Below are positions 23,923 to 37,600 of a DNA stretch of 64,000 bases, in pieces; position 1 is the stretch's first letter, and every line of letters starts with the position of its first letter. Where the stretch lies: contig CP136069.1 of NCBI GenBank assembly GCA_032622095.1, forward strand, positions 29,952,342 through 30,016,341, read 5' to 3'. Position numbers and translations under genes: made by a program. This stretch comes from Siphonodentalium dalli (lineage: Eukaryota > Mollusca > Scaphopoda > Gadilida > Siphonodentaliidae). Below the pieces are notes generated by a model. The model saw only the letters and a program-made list of their open reading frames with translations. It made no database searches and was not told the DNA's origin.

Positions 23923-24989
23923 TTACCTTACTCATATCTAAATTCACGCAATACTATTTTTCGCGCACCAATGAATTTAAAATAGCCAAAAATAGTATAC
24001 GACTCGTAAGTTTATATCAAACAATAGGGAACATAAAGAGGAGTATTTTAGATAGTTATAATACACCCTTATATTTACGTACGGGCAACCAATCAATCTC
24101 AAACCAATCAATCTCAACGCCATCAATCACATGTACATGTAAAGCAATAAATCATGATTAGATCTTTGATGTTGAAATGCTTCTAAGAAATGCACATATT
24201 CCAGACTGAATGTGTACGAAAGAACTTTGATATACATATGTATTTTCATGGTTAATTAAGATCTGAGACAAGACTTTTACGAAAGAAAAAAATTATTCAG
24301 TTTTGTATTCGCACAGCCAGGTGCGCGAATTCGAAGTGCGCAAATTCAAAACTGAGTGCAAAATAGTACTGCGCGAATTTAAATACAAGTGTGGTATGTG
24401 GATTCATCTCATATAAGGATTTAACACTTTTGCTTCCAAGGAGTTTACTTAACTCCTAAACATATCCTCTGAAATCACTAAACCAGTGTATATGACAGCG
24501 AGAGGCATGTGTATGATGTGAATAGGAGTAGAGCTATGATATTTAAAACTACCCCACCTACCCCAAATACTTTAACCCCTTCTTAAGACAAATTATTGGA
24601 TCTTTTGAATTCAAGTTGGTTACTATGGATTCATGTGATCATATTTTTGATAAATTATCAGTGCAGTGATTTCACAGTCAATGACTGTCTTGTTTATGGG
24701 TGTCTTTCGGACATGCAGGGTGATATGATTGATCTATTTTGATCCACATGGCGAAAGCATAATTATACAATTAATAAATTTAGTTTCAGGAGTGAACATT
24801 ATAAATGTCTCTTTGAAATTGTCTCCTGATCAGCATCCACTGTGCCTGCATGGAACGTCGTTGTTCAGATATCGAACGATGTTTGTGAGTTATTTCCTCG
24901 TCGGATCCTGGAAACACAGAAGCGCCACCGAGTTCTCTCCACCCGTCACTGTGTATCTACAAAATAGTGAGAGAAAAAACAAATATTTG
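23923..24989. other. No gene seen; weak inverted pair
   Basis: AAATTCACGCAATACTATTT near 23940 is roughly inverse to AATAGTACTGCGCGAATTT near 24365, hinting at an old TIR element. No coding signal is supported. Confidence 0.35.
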
Positions 24990-25284
24990 AAGGCCCATTT
25001 AATTCTCGACTCACCAATTCAAATCCCCTGTTATGCCTCCCATAATTCTATAATTTATTTTCAATGGAAATGGAATAACTCTATATAAATATATAGTGTT
25101 ATTCCCCTTCCATTGGAAACAATATACTTTGTGTAGAAACTTGAGCACAAAACACACTCCAGTTTCTCTACAAAAACAACATGTTCACAGTTTATTCATC
25201 GAATATGCAATGTTTTGGAGCTTCCTCTTTCAAATAGTATATATAATATGATCTGGCGGTTCGAAAATTAAGTGGGCCTTTAAA
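24990..25284. mobile_element. Palindromic MITE (family C)
   Basis: Ends AGGCCCATTTAATTCTCG and CGAAAATTAAGTGGGCCT enclose GAATAACTCTATAT and CTTCCTCTTTCAAA blocks shared by all copies. Confidence 0.75.
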
Positions 25285-25789
25285 TCAAGCTAACAAATAT
25301 ATGCGATGTATGCCTAATTATAGACGGTCAAATACAAAACTGTGTGCCAGGGAACATGAATGCACACATATTTTATATGGCAACTTTATGCATACGGGGC
25401 CTGCACCTTTAGTTGTATAGAAAAAAATACAGTGATCCTGCACTGTGTGGATGTGGAATATCATCTATGTAGCCTATGAGTAATCAAAATCTTAAATCTC
25501 AAAACTATAACTGCCGGTAGTATATATTGGTTGCTTGTTTCCCCCCACATGGAATTTGATGGAATAAGTCGATAAGTATGCAGATTATATAAACTTAATT
25601 TTATACAGCCCATCTATGTCTGGTATAACACTTGTTAAACGATAGACATTACAGGCCTCACTGGCAGGAAGAATGACAGTTTCAATGAAGGTTTACTTGG
25701 ATTGGGGGCTATTGTCTTTAATGTTACAGTTAATGGAGCGATAGGGAATGCAGAAAGTTGGTATATCTAGCCATGTAATACTAAACACC

Positions 25790-27660
25790 AAACGGATTTA
25801 GTCATACAAAGAGTAAAATACAAGATGGTCACTTGCAACAATGTTTTAACTGAATTCAGAAAACATGGTAAGCTCCCATCTGGAGGACACTCCGAAGATC
25901 CATATGAAGTTTGTTGACGATCGAATGAGAGATGTTACGTACCTGTAGTGTGTGCTAAAAGATTTAGTCATATCATCAATCTATATTTAATATAATATAC
26001 GTGAATTGGTCATACAAAGAGTAAAATCCAAGATGGCAGCTGGCAGCCATGCTTTTACTTTTAATAGAATTCGGAAAAAATAAGCTCCCATCTAGTGTTC
26101 ACTCCGAAGATCCATATCAAGTTTGTTGACGATCGGATTTTAGTCATACAATGAGTAAAATCAAAGATGGCTGCTGACAGCCATGTGTTTTAACAGAATT
26201 TGGAAAAAACGGTGAGCTCCCATCGAGAGGTCACCTCGATAATCCATATCAAATTTGGCAACGATCGGATAAGGGATGTGTCCGGTGTGCCAACGGATTT
26301 ATTGATGCAAAGAGTAAAATACAAGCTATGGCTGTCGGCGGCCATATATTTCATCGGAAAAATTCAACATCTCCCATTTAGAGGTGATCCCAAACATGGC
26401 TGCACATTTTCAAAACATTTCGCCAATAATTGTGGGCTGCAATGTATGCCAATAGATCCAAATTTGAACTCCAATATGGCCGCTCCCATATGAAGTTTGG
26501 TGATGATTAGATGAGTGATGTGGCCTGTAGGGTGTGCCAAATGATTTAGTGATCGATGCAAAGAGTAAAATCCAAGATGGCTGTCGGCATCCATGTTTTT
26601 CATTGAAAATCAGAAAAATTAGTAAGCCCTGATGATCCGTATGAAGTTTAGTGACGATCGGGTGAGCGATGTGACCTGTTTGGTATGCCAAAGGATTTAG
26701 TCACACAAAGAGTAAAATCCAAGATTGCCACTGGAAGCATTGTTTTTAACAGAATTCGGAAAAAACGGTAAGCTCCCATATAGAGGCCACCCGAATGATT
26801 CATATTCATTTGGTGACGATCGATTGAGGGATGTGGGCTGAAGGATGTGGGCTGTGGGGTGTGCCAAATGATTTAGTGATGCAAAGAGTAAAATCGAAGA
26901 TGGCTACCGGCGGCCATGTTTTTCATAGAAAATCGGGGGAAAACGGTAAGCTACCTCCTAGAGGTCACCCGGGTGAAGTTTGGTGACAATCGGGTGGGGG
27001 ATGTGACCTTTACATAGGGTGTGCTAATGGATTTAAACCTGAAATCCAAGATGGCCGTTGGTGGCCATATTTTTCAACAGAATTCGGAAAATATTGTAAG
27101 CTCCCATCTATAGGTCACCCGGAGATTCATATGAAGTTTTACAACGATCGAATGAGAGATGTGACCTGCAGGTGTGCTAAAGTTATAAGTCATACAAAGA
27201 GTAAATTCCAAGATGGCCGCTGGCAGCCATGTGTTTTAACAGAATTCGGACAAAATGGTAAGCTCCCATCTAGATGTAACCCGAGGATCCATCTGAAGTT
27301 TGCTGACGGTCGGATGAGGGATGTGGCCTGTAGAGTGTGGCAAAGGATTAAGTAATGCAAAGAGTAAAATCCTAGATGGCCGCTGGCGGCTATGTTTTTC
27401 AACAATATTCGAAGAAAAAAATGGTAAGCTCCCATCTAGAGTTCACCACGATTATCGATATGAAGTTTGGTGAAGAACGGATGAGGAATGTGGCCTGTAA
27501 GGTGTGCTAATGGATTCAAAACTGGCGGCCATGTTTTTCAACGAAATTCGGGGAAAATGGTAAGCTCTCATCTAGAGATCACCCCGAAGATCTCTATAAA
27601 GTTTGGTGACGTTCGTATGAGGGATGTGGCCTGTAGGGTGTGCCAAAGGAAATTGTTGAC
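25790..27660. repeat. Diverged tandem repeat, units about 150-180 bp
   Basis: AAAGAGTAAAATCCAAGATGG, GGTAAGCTCCCATCTAGAGG and TGACGATCGGATGAGGGATG recur in order about ten times. Units are 10-25 percent diverged by eye. Confidence 0.88.
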
Positions 27661-28312
27661 GGACACAGACTTTACAAGTCAAGTTCAGCTATTAATGAAA
27701 AAAAACAAAAAAAAACATACATTTAAAAAATATATTTAAAAAACTCTTTGTTGAGCCTGTCTCCAACTGTGTAACAAAGCATTGCACAGTATAAATAACG
27801 AAAACATATGTAGTACATTGAATGGTTACGAAGAGTGTGATATGTATAGTATGTCAAAGGAAATTGTTGACATACGCACACACGTATAAACGACCAACCC
27901 ATTGCAATAGCTCAAACGACCCCCCCCCCTCGCGTCACGTCTTTTATTCGGTCTCATTATTTGTCACACACATTTTAGAGTGTCGGATAATAAAGGACAA
28001 CAACGCCTTGTAAAGTTCCCCGTTGTGATAGACCAGTATTTATTTATAGATTGGGAAAATCCATATAATCCGCGCACTGTTTCGAGGTGTTGTTTACTTC
28101 CTGTATTTCATTAACGTGAACTTGATCCGGATTATGCATCGACAAGAATAGATAATATCGCTGTTTTTGCAACATTCTGTGACAAACATCGGATTAACCA
28201 ACATCACATCTGATTTAATACTAGTATATTAAAGAACGCTGAATGTTAACATAAAAACATTGAATCGATAATTTAAGATTGTCAATAAACAAACACGATT
28301 CTGAAAAGTGAA
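27661..28312. promoter_or_regulatory. Upstream region of the F-box gene (no defined element)
   Basis: No clear TATA box or initiator that I can defend. A poly-C run (27919-27928) and AT-rich DNA lie upstream. The transcription start is unknown. Confidence 0.25.
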
Positions 28313-28631
28313 ATGTTCCTTTTTCGTCGAAATAATCAAGCAAAAAATATAACAGATATTACATCGTCAGAAGATGATATTAACACAATTTTACCAAATG
28401 AAATATTGTGTCGAATATTTTTCAATGTTCCGGCAAAGCAGTTGAAGAAGTGTTCAAGTGTGTGTAAGAAATGGAAAGAGGTCATTTCAGACAACTTGTT
28501 CTGGAAACAAAACTGTTTATACCACAAAGTCACAGTGCCAGACTATTTACAATCGAGAACAAGTCGCTATGACTTGATTTTTATGAAGCGCCCATTTGGA
28601 CGGAACCTAATAAAGAATCACAAGGCAACAG
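28313..28631 (+). CDS. FBXO6-like: F-box gene exon 1 (F-box domain)
   Basis: It encodes residues 1-106 plus one base, including the whole F-box. The donor is ACAG|GTATTG at 28632. Those first nine intron bases are also the target duplication of the MULE-type element that follows immediately. Confidence 0.93.
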
Positions 28632-31600
28632 GTATTGAATTAGATCATGCCATGAATCTCTACTGTGGCTAACTCCTGCGCGTACAGATCATATTCCATA
28701 AGAACAAAACATTGGAACCTTTTGAAGTTTTGACAGGGAAACTTATAAAGTCAAAAAAATCAAGCGGGGTAATATATGCTTATCTGTTCTTTAATAATGT
28801 ACTTCGCTGTAGGTGAAGGTCCCAACTCAAAAGTTTATGATTTAAGTGACTGTGAGCGATTTTGTTATGCGACGCTTACAATTATGGAAATTCCCCGGGG
28901 TAATTAAATCGATTGTCGGACGATTGGGACTTTGGACGATTGGGACCTTTGACGATTGGGACCTTGAGTCAGGATTATGATTGGGACCTTGAGTCAGGAC
29001 AATTGGGACCTTGAGTCAGGACGATTGGGACCTTGCGTAATTGCTTTTTCATATTAGTTATATATATATAAGTATATTTATATACATATCAGTATATTAG
29101 TTTAAAATCAAATTTTATTTGTGTATTAATGGAATTAACAAATATAATAATTATATAATGAAAAACAATAATAACGATGATATTTGATTAACGAGAATGC
29201 ATTTAACTGTAACATCTTATTGATCGTTGACTTTCTCTTATGTCGAACTAGAGTTTGGAAATTTCTTTGAGTATAGTGATGACGACGATATTTCTTTTAA
29301 GTCGTAGCTGTTTGGTTTTACAAGATGAGCATGACCAGTCGATATCTGAACACTCTTTCACTGCTCGTCTGTAAACTTCTCTGCTGACACAAGTCTGACA
29401 CTGACGATGCTGCCAACAAGAACAGCCACTGCAGTTCAACCCTTCCTGTCGAGATCGAACTTCGACACCACAGAAAATGCACTCAATGTTTTCGGAAGAC
29501 ATGTTGGATATGCCATCATTTCAGATCTGGAAAACTTATATAGCTGTTCTTGTTTTTGCAGAGCTTCGGTAACACAAACACATACCTCGATCCTCATTCC
29601 AACTCATTGATCACTGTTACAGTAAATACATGTAGGTGACGATTAATCAGCGGTGAACCCATTTGACAATAACAACACAGTCGGTATACCTACATTTAAG
29701 TAGGCTGCCATTTAGTAAATATTGATAAACTGTACTCACTGTGAGTCTGTTCAATACTTACACTAACCCAATGTAATAATTATTTAATAGGAAATGGTCT
29801 GCATTGTGAATATAAAGTATATACAAAATAAATACATTTGTATAATAACTTAAATAAGGTCCCAAATTTACCAATCGTCCAAGGTCCCAAACGTCCAAGG
29901 TCCCAATCGTCCCGAGGTCCCAATCGTCCAAGGTCCCAATCGTCCAAGGTCCCAATTGTCCAAGGTCCCAATCAATGTTTATTGCGATATCCGCTCATAA
30001 AAGTCACAGAAAAGCATGCAATATGGAGTTTGACCTTCACCTACAATGAAGTATACATTATTAAGGTACAGTTAATAACTAAGAATTATATTCCCCATGT
30101 TATTTTTTCGACTTCATAAGGTTCCCTGTCAAATCTTCAAAATGTTCCCCAGGTTTTGTACTGGTGGAATATGATTTCTACGAGCTTTAGCCATAGTAGA
30201 GATTCATGGCATGATCTAGTATTGAATAGCATAGTTGTGCTGTGACTTGGTAGCCAAAGTAGACTTATCGGGAAAGAACTTATTTTATATTTGGACATTT
30301 ACAACTGATGTTCTTGCCCTCAAAGTTAGAGTAGATTATGTCATGATCAAATCAATACTACAGCTAAATGTTGTACGTCCATACAGGTAAGAGGACTCGT
30401 AATTTCGTAAATGTCCAAATAATAAAATACCTCTTACCCGATTAGTCTACATGTACTTCGGTCGACTAGGGACTTGGATGAGCTACGGGTTTTTAAGAGC
30501 ATTATAAAGTCCAAAAAAACTTATTACTTGAGATTTTAACATCTGTAATATGATATAATAATAAGTAACATGACAAGTCAAGCGCAATCAAAAAGAGACT
30601 GATCGATCTTCCTGGCAGTGGCACATGACTCACTTATGTTAGAGAGGAAAGTCAAAATTGATTTATAGGATATCATCGGTTCAGCTTTTCTAAGTCATTA
30701 CTGATGCCCATTAATCTGCTGAGCATGTTGCTGAAATACCCAATTGATATGATATAAAATATGATTATAGAATACTATAATTCATCACTATTTGGAATGT
30801 CTGTGTCTCAGAAGATGCTCATAGAGTAATAAAAATGTCTGAAATCTTAGAAACATTTCCCCTCCAGAATGCAACATATTTCAAACTAAGATATTGAGTT
30901 ATTCCCGTTCCATTTAAAACAATAAACTTTGCAGTACAGTTCAGATGAAACTTAAGCAGAGAAAACACATCGGTACGTCAACAAAAATAACATGTTCATA
31001 GTTTAGTACACCGGATAAGTTGATACACAATGTTTTGGAGCTTCCTCTTTCAAATGGTATGTAATATGGCATATATTTTATACAATGTGATCTGTGTGTT
31101 CGATTATTAAGTTAGCCTTTAAAGGCCCACTTAATTTTCGAACCCCCAGATTACATTGTATAAAATATATGCCATATTACATACCATTTGAAAGAGGAAG
31201 CTCCAAAACATTGTATTATCAACTTATCCGGTGTAATAAACTATGAACATGTTATTTATGTTCAGTTGCCAATGCATTTTATCATCAAGATTGAAGTAAA
31301 AATCAGTATTATTTTCAATGTAGGGGGAATAACTCTATATATTGAAGATAGAGTTCTTCCCCTTCCATTGAAAAAGTTTGAATTCTGTTGCATTCTGGGT
31401 GCCAAAGGGGGGGAAGTCATTCTATGATTTCAGCAGTTTTCTATTTCTCTGTGGGCATCTTCTGAGACATAGATGTTTCAAATAGTGATGATTTATAGTA
31501 TTTTAATAATATTTTATGCATAGATTGTTTAATAAAACCGTATTTTAAGCCACTATAAAAAAATAATCGGCGACTCGAAAAATTAAGTGCGTCTTTAATA

Positions 31601-34600
31601 TTCATAGTATACCGGTACCGGTAGTACTATAATAGGAACCTCTGTTGACATGTACTGTAATGCTCTAAATAATCGACACGTTAACCACAGCAGAATTATG
31701 GGTAATTTTTCAGGATTTAGTGGGAAATATGGCTTGTTGCCATTCATCGGAAAGTTCTCACTACCAATAATTCTGCTGTGGTTAAGGAGTCGATTATTTA
31801 GAGCATTATTGTAATTGTTTTTGCTTGAAATTCACAGAAAAGTACAATCACTGGAAAATAACATCGAATACAGGAGACAGATTCAAGGTAGAAGAAGTTC
31901 CTGGCGGAGCTGATCCAGTTGATTTTCTCTCTCAGAATAATGGTGAGTTAAATTTAAAGTCACATAGAAAGTTAGAAACTCCCTTGGGGTGATCAACGAG
32001 CCTGAATTGATTATGTCTGACATTTGCAGAATGAGGTCCCCAAAGGGTGAATTTAATGACGCTATGTCGCATAGCGGGCTAGCATCACCAAATTCAACCT
32101 CTGTGGATCTCATTCTGCTTAGTTAAATTTAAAGTCATGTAGAAACTCCCTTGGGTTGATCAACAAGCCTGAATTTAGTTTGTCTGACATTTGCATTCGC
32201 ATAGCGGGTTAGCATCACCAAATTCACCCTCTAGGGACCTCATTCTGCTTAGGCCTCAACTGCTATGGGGGACCTAGGATCAGATTGATGTTCCCCAGTT
32301 GAAGTTGGTGATGTTCACACATTAGTAACTTCAATTATGCAATTTATCTTCTGCAAATATAGAAACTGAACAGATGGGAAAAAGAAACTAAAAACAATGT
32401 TAATTTGAGACTAAAGATACTTCCCGGAGGATGATGCCTAAGTAGAATGAGGTCCCCTGTCCCCAGAGGGTTACGTAGCGTTTTTCCGAAGACCCATAAC
32501 GCCGAAGGTCCGATTCTCCGAAGGTCAGATTCTCCGACGCCCCGATTCTCCGAAAGCCCATAACTTCCGAAGTCCCGATTCTCCGAAATCCCATAACTCC
32601 GAAGACCCATAACTCCGAAAGCCCATAACTCTGAAGGCCTATAACTCCGAACGCCCATAACTCCGAAGGCCTATAACTCCGAACGCCCATAACTCCGAAG
32701 GCCTATAACTCCGAACGCCCATAACTCTGAAGGTCTATAACTCCGAAGGTCCGATTCTCCGAAGGTCCGATTCTCCGAAGATCATGTTTTATCGCTTATT
32801 AAATAGTGTACAGTCCAGTGGCGGAGTCAATGGGGCCCTAGGGAAGACCGCCCCCAACAAACATGTCAAATGTCATGTAAACGTCCGGAAATCCCTCCTA
32901 GGCATTCAAATATTCACAGTGTTCCTGCCCAGGGGAGCCCCCGGACCAACGATTGGGGGCGACCCCTCCCATGCATGCGCTCCCCAAATCAGGCCTTCGT
33001 GATATGCTTTCGGCATATCATATGCATGATATAATCCACCACATATCCCCCACATATGCTAATTAATGTGCACCCCTAAATGGGAACCCTGGCTCCGCCA
33101 CTGGTGTGCACCGGGTATATTATAACGAAACGCTGCAAGAATGTCAGAGTAGCCTAACATGCACAGGGGCGAACGGGGGCCAAAGGGGAAGAACTCGCCC
33201 TTTTTTCTGACGACTGAAAATACAATCAAGTTCATTTTATATATGAAAAAGGACAAGTTCTTCCCCGTTCACCCCTGTACATTTTACTCTGGCATCTCAT
33301 GGGCCAACGTAACGTTATAGTATCTGGTGTATAGTCAGGGGCGGGCCAGGATTCCCATTTAGGTGGGGGCAGTAGGAAAAGTTTGAATATTTCCGGGCGT
33401 TTACGTGACATTGGACATGTTTTAGTAGAGGCCCATATTGTCTGAAATAGCAAGTAGAGGTTTAATGGGCGCAGTAGGAATTTTGGGACCCCTTGGCTTC
33501 GCCACTGGACTGTACACTATTTAGTAAACGATAATACCCCGATAAAACAAAATCTTCGGAGAATCGGACCTTCGGAGTTATGGGCCGTCGGAGAATCGGG
33601 CCTTCGGAGTTATAGATCTTCGGAGAATCGGCCCTTCGGAGTTATAGGTCTTCGGAGTTATAGGTCTTCGGAAAATCGGCCCTTCGGAGTTATGGGCTTT
33701 CGGAGAATCGGATCTTCGGAGTTATGGGCCGTCGGAGAATCGGATCTTCGGAGTTATGGGCCGTCGGAGAATCGGATCTTCGGATTTATGGGCCGTCGGA
33801 GAATCGGGTCTTCGGAGTTGTGGGCCTTCGTAGTAATAGGTCTTCGGAAAATCGGTCTGACACCCCCCAGAGGGTGAAGTTGGTGATGCTAGCCCATCGT
33901 GCTAAGTGGTTCTAAGAGGGGAATTGGGAGTATAATTAGACAATAGAACCTGAAGGAATTAAGTTTTATTTTTCCAGAGCGTGTTCATTGCTGGGCGACG
34001 TCCTACGGACTCTGTGCAAAGAAACAGACAATAGATTTGGTGGCAGAAGGAATCTGTGAGCAAATCTTGGATGAGATTGTACCTCCTATCGAGGTGGAAG
34101 ACTGGTAAGAAAATCTACACACACATTCCAGCTCAGAGGTATAACATAATGCTGTAACATAATTGCTCCCAATTGGCCAAAAAGTTTCAGCGCTTTAGTC
34201 AACAATCACCTCAAATTATCATAGATCTTCATGAACTTTTAATTCATGAACTGCTTATTCATCAAATCAATGATGACTAGCTGCCACATGTACATTGGAG
34301 TACATTCTTAATCACGTGACAATACTATACAGCTTCTGGATTCACAATAAGACAATGTAGGTGAATCATTGTTCATTCATGTTGATATATGTTGCTGGCT
34401 AGACATATTAACATTCATGTTGATATATGTTGCTGGCTAGACATATTAACATTCATGTTGATATATGTTGCTGGCTAGACATATTAACATTCATGTTGAT
34501 ATATGTTGCCGGCTAGACATATTAACATTCATGTTGATATATGTTGCCGGCTAGACATATTACCATTCATGTTGATATATGTTGCCGGCTAGACATATTA

Positions 34601-37600
34601 ACATTCATGTTGATATATGTTGCTGGCTAGACATATTACCATTCATGTTGATATATGTTGCTGGCTTGACATATTAACATATGTCATCTGCCAATTTGGG
34701 GATATAGAGAAACTGAACTGAAAAAGAAATTGAATCTATGTGAAGAAGTTTCTATAGAAATCTGATAATAAAGAAACTTTCCAGAGAAGATGAGGCTAAG
34801 CAGAATGAGGCCACAAAGGGTGAATTTAGTGATGCTAGCCTAATATGCGTGGTAGTGTCACTAAATTCACCCTCTGGGGACCTCATTCTGCAAATCGGTG
34901 CATGTTACCAGCCACTGTGATATATTGATATATCACATGAAACCCCTATTATATAATTTAACAAGAGCATCGCTAGGGCGTGGCAAAATACGCCCTTTAA
35001 CCATTTCGAATTGTACTATCATAAAATAAGATAATACTTTGAGCTTACATTTGAAGAAAATCTGATAATATATACCCCTAATTTCAATGCCAAAATGTGG
35101 TCAAATTCTAAGTCGAAAAAATGGCCATAACTCATGTAAAAATAATTAGACAGAACCTATATTCAAACTTGGTCTGTAGTTTTAGCTGGGAAATACACAT
35201 ACCAGCTTTGGTTCAGCTCAAATAATCAAAACTGGAGTTATCGGTCGGAAACCAAAATGTTATGAAATTGGTCAAATTCTAAGTTGAAAAAAAAACGTAA
35301 CTCATGTAAAAATAACTGGACGGAACCCATATTCGAACTTGGCCTGTATCTTTAGCTGGGAAATACACATACCAACTTTGGTTCAGATCAAATAATCCAA
35401 ACTGGAGTTATCGGTCGGAAACCAAAAATGTTAACAGACGGTCAAATTCTAAGTCGAAAAAGGGCCGTAACTCATGTAAAAATAATTGGACGGAACCCAT
35501 ATTCGAACTTGGCCTGTATCTTTAGCTGGGAAATACACATACCAACTTTGGTTCAGATCAAATAATCCAAACTGGAGTTATCGGTCGGAAACCAAAAATG
35601 TTAAATGACGGTCAAATTATAAGTCGAAAAAGGGCCGTAACTCATGTAAAAATAATTAGACAGAACCTATATTCAAACTTGGTCTGTAGTTTTAGCTGGG
35701 AAATACACATACCAGCTTTGGTTCAGCTCAAATAATCAAAACTGGAGTTATCGGTCGGAAACCAAAATGTTATGAAATTGGTCAAATTCTAAGTTGAAAA
35801 AAAAACGTAACTCATGTAAAAATATTTGGACGGAACCTATATTCGAACTTGGCCTGTATCTTTAGCTGGGAAATACACATACCAACTTTGGTTCAGATCA
35901 AATAATCCAAACTGGAGTTATCGATCGGAAACCAAAAATGTTAACGGACGGACGGACAGACAGACGGACAGACGGATAGACAGACAGACGGACAGACAGA
36001 CGGACGGACAGACTGATAACATAATACGACCTTTTTTCAAAAAGGGCGTATAAAAAGCATACATTGTATTTCCTTATATCTCACTAGTGACGAATAGGCA
36101 CATGCTTCCCAGGATACTTGGCATTGCATCAACAAAATTAATGTGCCGATTAATACTATTTTGAAAAGCCGTGCTTGACACCAACACCAGACACAAATGA
36201 GTGCTTTGTTCATTAAAGTTAAATTCTTGTCTAACTTTATTGCGCTAATGAAAATAATCACAAAAACAGAGGCAAATTGGGGGGTCTTAAATATTCGTCG
36301 CCAACAAGAGCGCACAATACTGTCATATATGGTTGTGAAGCGTCTCAGCCAATGCTGGGCATGTATGCATTTTGCATGCATTTTTCAGCTTCTGTTAAAG
36401 AGTTTAATTTGTTGATATTTAAAGGCATAAAGCTCTAGTTTTTTCATGTGATATACAAGATCTTCAACTTGTTATGTTGGGATATAAGATTTTATGAAAC
36501 TCGTTTGATAAATTTGATTCACAACTCGTCTACAATTCGTTGTGAATAAAATTGATCAAATTCGTTTCATAAAATCTTATATCCCAACATAACTTGGTGG
36601 GAGATCCTCTATATATTTATCTATACTTGATAACTCACTCTCAGGTTTCATGTGTCCACAGGTATGCTGGTAGGTTTGACTGTGGTTGCAAATACTATTT
36701 AACAGTTTCACTACTCAACCGTAAGAAAGAAAAAATAGACAGTTTCTCATTTAATGAGATTATTGAACAATGGACTGGAAGAGAGTGGAAAAAGGTAAGA
36801 ATCGGCAAGTTGCTGGCCCATTTAATTTTCGAGTCACCGATTATTTTTTTTTTTGCAACAGAATTCAAACTAGTTTATTTTCAATAGAAGGGGAATAACT
36901 CTATATCTGGATATATAGAGTTATTCTCTTCCATTTAAAATAATGAACTTTGTGCAGAAACTTTAGCACATAACAGACGTTGATGTGTCAACAAAAAGAA
37001 CATGTTCACAATATATTACATCAAATAAGTTTAAAATACAATGTTTTGGAGCTTCCTCTTTCAAATGGTATATAATATGGCATATATTTTATATAATGTG
37101 ATCTGGGGGTTCGAAATTAAGTGGGCCTTTAATGCTAATAAAAATCTATCCATTTATAATATATATAATTTTATTTAATGCATTCCATGATTAATTTATT
37201 TAAATGCTCTTGACACTGCTCATTACCCCGGCCATGGGTGTGACACTGTTACCATTCACATCCCACAATGAGGAAGCAACCCCGTGCTGCAACAAAATTG
37301 TGTGCATATCAGGATTTCACACTGACATTATATTAATCAATACCAAAAAACAAAAATCAGCATTTTCAGATAAACAAAGATGAATAACTCTAGAACGAAA
37401 AACCTGAACAAAACCATTGAACACTCCACTGAATGTCCCAATAGCAGTTAACATCCATACCAAATTTCATTGAGATCCGATTACTACTACTGTTTAAGTT
37501 ATGACCTGAACAGACATCGGAAAAAGATAGCAATGATGGTTTCAACAACGTAACCACCTCGGCTACGGACAAAAAAAGGGAAGCGAGTTCACGGAGAGTT

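Noticed and set aside
32344-33915. Frames such as MGVRSYRPSELWAFG and MGFRRIGSSELWAVG
   Set aside because: They are translations of the TTCGGAG subterminal tandem repeats in opposite orientations.
34375-34680. CRISPR-like array of 38-bp repeats
   Set aside because: Units are contiguous with no unique spacers and lie in an animal gene intron; this is an ordinary minisatellite.
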